Source: Ensifer adhaerens (lineage in GTDB: Bacteria; Pseudomonadota; Alphaproteobacteria; Rhizobiales; Rhizobiaceae). From it: DNA of 64,000 nucleotides. Position 1 is the stretch's first letter. Each line of letters opens with the position of its first letter. Of the stretch, positions 62,231 to 64,000 are shown piece by piece. Made by a program: the position numbers and the translations under genes. Under the pieces are notes generated by a model that searched no databases, was not told the origin of the DNA, and worked only from the letters and a program-made list of their open reading frames with translations. The stretch covers positions 174,766-238,765 of the forward strand of contig NZ_LGAP01000005.1 of NCBI RefSeq assembly GCF_001270265.1, read 5' to 3'.

Positions 62231-63324
62231 GTCGTCTTCTCCACAAATTCGTCGAAAATCTCACCCAATCGCCTCGCCGCGGCGGGAAAGGATCGCTCTT
62301 CGTGGACAAAGCGCCGAGCTTCGTCGCCAAATTGTTGGCGGGTAAACGGTTCATCGATCAGGCGGCGGATCGCGGCGGCGTAGGCCTCGACGTCGCCCTC
62401 AGGCGTCAGCAATCCGGTCTCGCCATCCCTCACCACCTCCGGCACGCCGGCCGTCCGCTGCGCTATGACGGGCAGCCCTGCCGCCTGCGCCTCGAGATAG
62501 GCCAGCCCATAGGCTTCACCGCAGCCCGGCCAGAGATAGAGCCCGCTTTCGCGGAGGATAGCGGGAATGTCGCGCGCGTCCTTTTCGCCAAGCCAGAGCA
62601 ATCGATCCGCGGGCAATGCAGAGAAAGCATCGCGGACCTCCTGTCGGCATGGCCCGTCGCCGACAATGGTCATTGTCCATGGCCGATCGACAAGCAACGA
62701 CAGGGAGGCGGCAAGCATGCGATAGCTCTCCATCTTGTCGCCGCTGCGCATCATTGCCACCGTAACGATACGGCAGCCACCAACGGCTGCGTGGGATTGC
62801 GACAAGAACGGACTCGTATCGATGAAGGGAGGGAGCATTGTCTGCCGGCAATCGGGCGCTGCCTCGAGGAGACCAGTGCGATCCCGCCGTGTCAGGCAGA
62901 TATTGACCGCCGCCTGCTCTATGGCGCGCAGCACGTGGCGCTGGGCAACGGCGCGGACTCCCTCATTGCGACGGAGAGAGTAGGAGGCCTCCGCCGTGAC
63001 GTAGGGAATGGAAAACTCAGCCGCAAGCCCTGGCCCGATCAGATCCGGTGCCTTGTAATAGGGGTGATAACAAAACCAGGCATCGGGTGGCGTCTCGGAC
63101 AGCCAGAGAGTGCGAAGACGCTCAATTTCGCCAGCAGCGGCCGTCATGATCGACGCGAACTGCGCCTCGCCGGCATCCGCCATGAAGCTGCGCAACTCGC
63201 TGGCAATCGATACCTCGTGGCCGGCCTGCCGCAGCGCGTCGATCAACATGCGCGCCATCAGCCGGTCACCGGATGGAACAGGGTGGCTGGGGGATTTCAG
63301 CGGCGCGTAGAAGGCGATTTTCAT
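62227..63324 (-). CDS. GT4-type glycosyltransferase
   Basis: 365 residues from ATG 63324; an upstream in-frame extension is not used as it lacks similarity. MKIAFYAPLKSPSHPVPSGDRLMARMLIDALRQAGHEV is a typical start. TIVGDGPCRQEVRDAFSAL and GEAYGLAYLEAQAAGLPVIAQRTAGVPEVVRDGETGLL are the GT4 donor-site motifs. The N-terminal approximately 180 residues bear the acceptor side. It forms an operon with the downstream deacetylase-like gene. Confidence 0.88.
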   Translation of the reverse strand: MKIAFYAPLKSPSHPVPSGDRLMARMLIDALRQAGHEVSIASELRSFMADAGEAQFASIMTAAAGEIERLRTLWLSETPPDAWFCYHPYYKAPDLIGPGLAAEFSIPYVTAEASYSLRRNEGVRAVAQRHVLRAIEQAAVNICLTRRDRTGLLEAAPDCRQTMLPPFIDTSPFLSQSHAAVGGCRIVTVAMMRSGDKMESYRMLAASLSLLVDRPWTMTIVGDGPCRQEVRDAFSALPADRLLWLGEKDARDIPAILRESGLYLWPGCGEAYGLAYLEAQAAGLPVIAQRTAGVPEVVRDGETGLLTPEGDVEAYAAAIRRLIDEPFTRQQFGDEARRFVHEERSFPAAARRLGEIFDEFVEKTT

Positions 63325-63416
63325 ACAGATCGAGCTATCGCGTCTTCGGGTGACACTGTCAACGGCAGCGGGTATTGCAAGCGCAGCCTTCGGGCTGCGC
63401 ACAGAGCTTGCTCAGG

Positions 63417-63701
63417 TCAATCGATAGGTATGTCGTAGTAATCCCTCCGAACGAGCTTGAGCGATCGGTCCGGCTGGATAATGTAGGTCTCTTTGACGAA
63501 GCTGTTTCCGCTCGTGAATTTATGCGGCACCATGCTGCCGACCGGTGCCTTCGTCAGCTTGGTGCGCGGTTGCCCGCCATAGGTGATGCTGCCCGGAATC
63601 GGCGCCAGGTCAGGCGTCGTACAGCCGGCAAGCGCAAGGCCGAGCGCCGCGAACAGCACCAACGGCCCGCCGAAACGAGACACATGTCTAGGAACAATCA
63701 T
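63417..63701 (-). CDS. Small lipoprotein (hypothetical)
   Basis: 94 residues from ATG 63701, 8 bases after AGGAGG. The N terminus has a signal sequence whose LAGC (lipobox, cysteine about residue 27) predicts lipid attachment. The mature part, about 67 residues, is rich in K/T/P, with YGGQPRTKLTKAPVGSMVPHKF and YIIQPDRSLKLVRRD. No family is recognised. It likely sits in the inner or outer membrane facing the periplasm. It is monocistronic, 92 bases upstream of the GT4 gene. Confidence 0.75.
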   Translation of the reverse strand: MIVPRHVSRFGGPLVLFAALGLALAGCTTPDLAPIPGSITYGGQPRTKLTKAPVGSMVPHKFTSGNSFVKETYIIQPDRSLKLVRRDYYDIPID

Positions 63702-63937
63702 CACCAATGCCTCCTAAGGCCGGTCCAAAACGAGGTGCCTTGGGCCCACAGCGTCGCGCGTCAAGGATCACCTGTGCAGGTCGCGATAGCACATTAAACT
63801 CGCGGCATAACTCCTTAACTCGGCTCCAACTTGGGCAATCACGCAGTACCGCTTCTGCCGCCTTGCGCTCCACCTAGACGTTATGACCGTGGTCTGAGCG
63901 GCGGCCCGCCCTAGTCTTTGCAGCTGTAAAGCAAACG

Positions 63938-63968
63938 GGGGTTGCTCGGGAGTGCCGAGCCGAGCCCC
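63938..63968 (+). other. Hairpin in the leader of the gene at the window end
   Basis: GCTCGG (63944-63949) pairs with CCGAGC (63955-63960) around GAGTG, and GGGG (63938-63941) pairs with CCCC (63965-63968) outside it. It lies 19 bases before a start codon at 63988 that has GGAAAGG upstream. A regulatory leader structure is possible; no riboswitch class was recognised. Confidence 0.35.
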
Positions 63969-63987
63969 AGCAAGGAAAGGACGGACC

Positions 63988-64000
63988 ATGACAGAGGATA
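63988..64000 (+). CDS. Start of an unidentified gene (3' part outside window)
   Basis: ATG 63988 follows AAGGAAAGG at about 10 bases spacing; only MTED is visible. Product cannot be identified from four codons. Confidence 0.4.

Noticed and set aside
1..64000. tRNA, rRNA, insertion sequences, phage genes, CRISPR arrays
   Set aside because: None could be recognised by reading both strands; no transposase, integrase or tRNA-like cloverleaf was seen.

Overview
The window is GC-rich and densely packed with genes. It has many four-base start/stop overlaps, several complete ABC uptake operons and a large exopolysaccharide locus. These traits, plus the protein types (DUF1275, DUF3095, an OmpW-like porin, purine catabolism, FkbM and polysaccharide-export genes), suggest an alphaproteobacterium of the Rhizobiales, most likely Ensifer/Sinorhizobium/Rhizobium. 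The genus is an inference. I see no tRNA, rRNA, insertion sequence, phage gene or CRISPR array.

Left part (1-16.9 kb). After the 3' end of an M20 peptidase/amidohydrolase gene and a secreted alpha/beta hydrolase comes a seven-gene minus-strand operon: LacI-type regulator, solute-binding protein, two permeases, ATPase, nucleoside hydrolase, adenine deaminase. It reads as a purine (nucleoside) uptake and salvage unit built on a polyamine/iron-type ABC importer. A LacI-type palindrome sits just upstream of the regulator start. A DUF1275 membrane protein follows, then a five-gene dipeptide/nickel-type (Dpp-like) ABC operon on the plus strand, an OmpW-like protein and a CBS-domain protein.

Centre (17-37 kb): a Wzx/Wzy-type exopolysaccharide locus. 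On the minus strand it holds a Wzx-like flippase, an acyltransferase-like protein, a Wzz/GumC chain-length protein without a kinase domain, an O-antigen ligase/polymerase, a polysaccharide deacetylase, GT4 and GT2 glycosyltransferases, a VanZ-like protein and an exported clan GH-A glycosidase. Divergent to it lie a PrmC/HemK-like methyltransferase and a second acyltransferase that is a paralogue of the first. Next comes a compact operon of AsnB-type asparagine synthetase, acyl carrier protein, AMP-forming ligase and NAD-synthetase-like amide ligase. This looks like a carrier-based tailoring module that could make an amino-acyl or amide substituent for the polysaccharide. It is the best candidate here for an uncharacterised biosynthetic system.

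Right-centre (37-46 kb): an FkbM methyltransferase, a cyclic-nucleotide-binding protein, a remarkable 900-residue ABC-exporter-like protein whose nucleotide-binding domain has lost its catalytic residues and carries three copies of a motif normally present once, a SAM methyltransferase, and three glycosyltransferases (MurG-like, GT4, MurG-like). These may form a second surface-glycan unit.

Right part (46-64 kb): a four-gene oligopeptide-type ABC importer with a fused double ATPase; a polysaccharide lyase paired with a class III adenylate/guanylate cyclase; a UDP-sugar dehydrogenase; a DUF3095 protein; a long autotransporter with beta-solenoid-like repeats; an MBL-fold hydrolase; a deacetylase-like protein plus GT4; and a small lipoprotein. 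The window ends at the first codons of another gene. Cell-surface carbohydrate metabolism and cyclic-nucleotide signalling recur through the right half.
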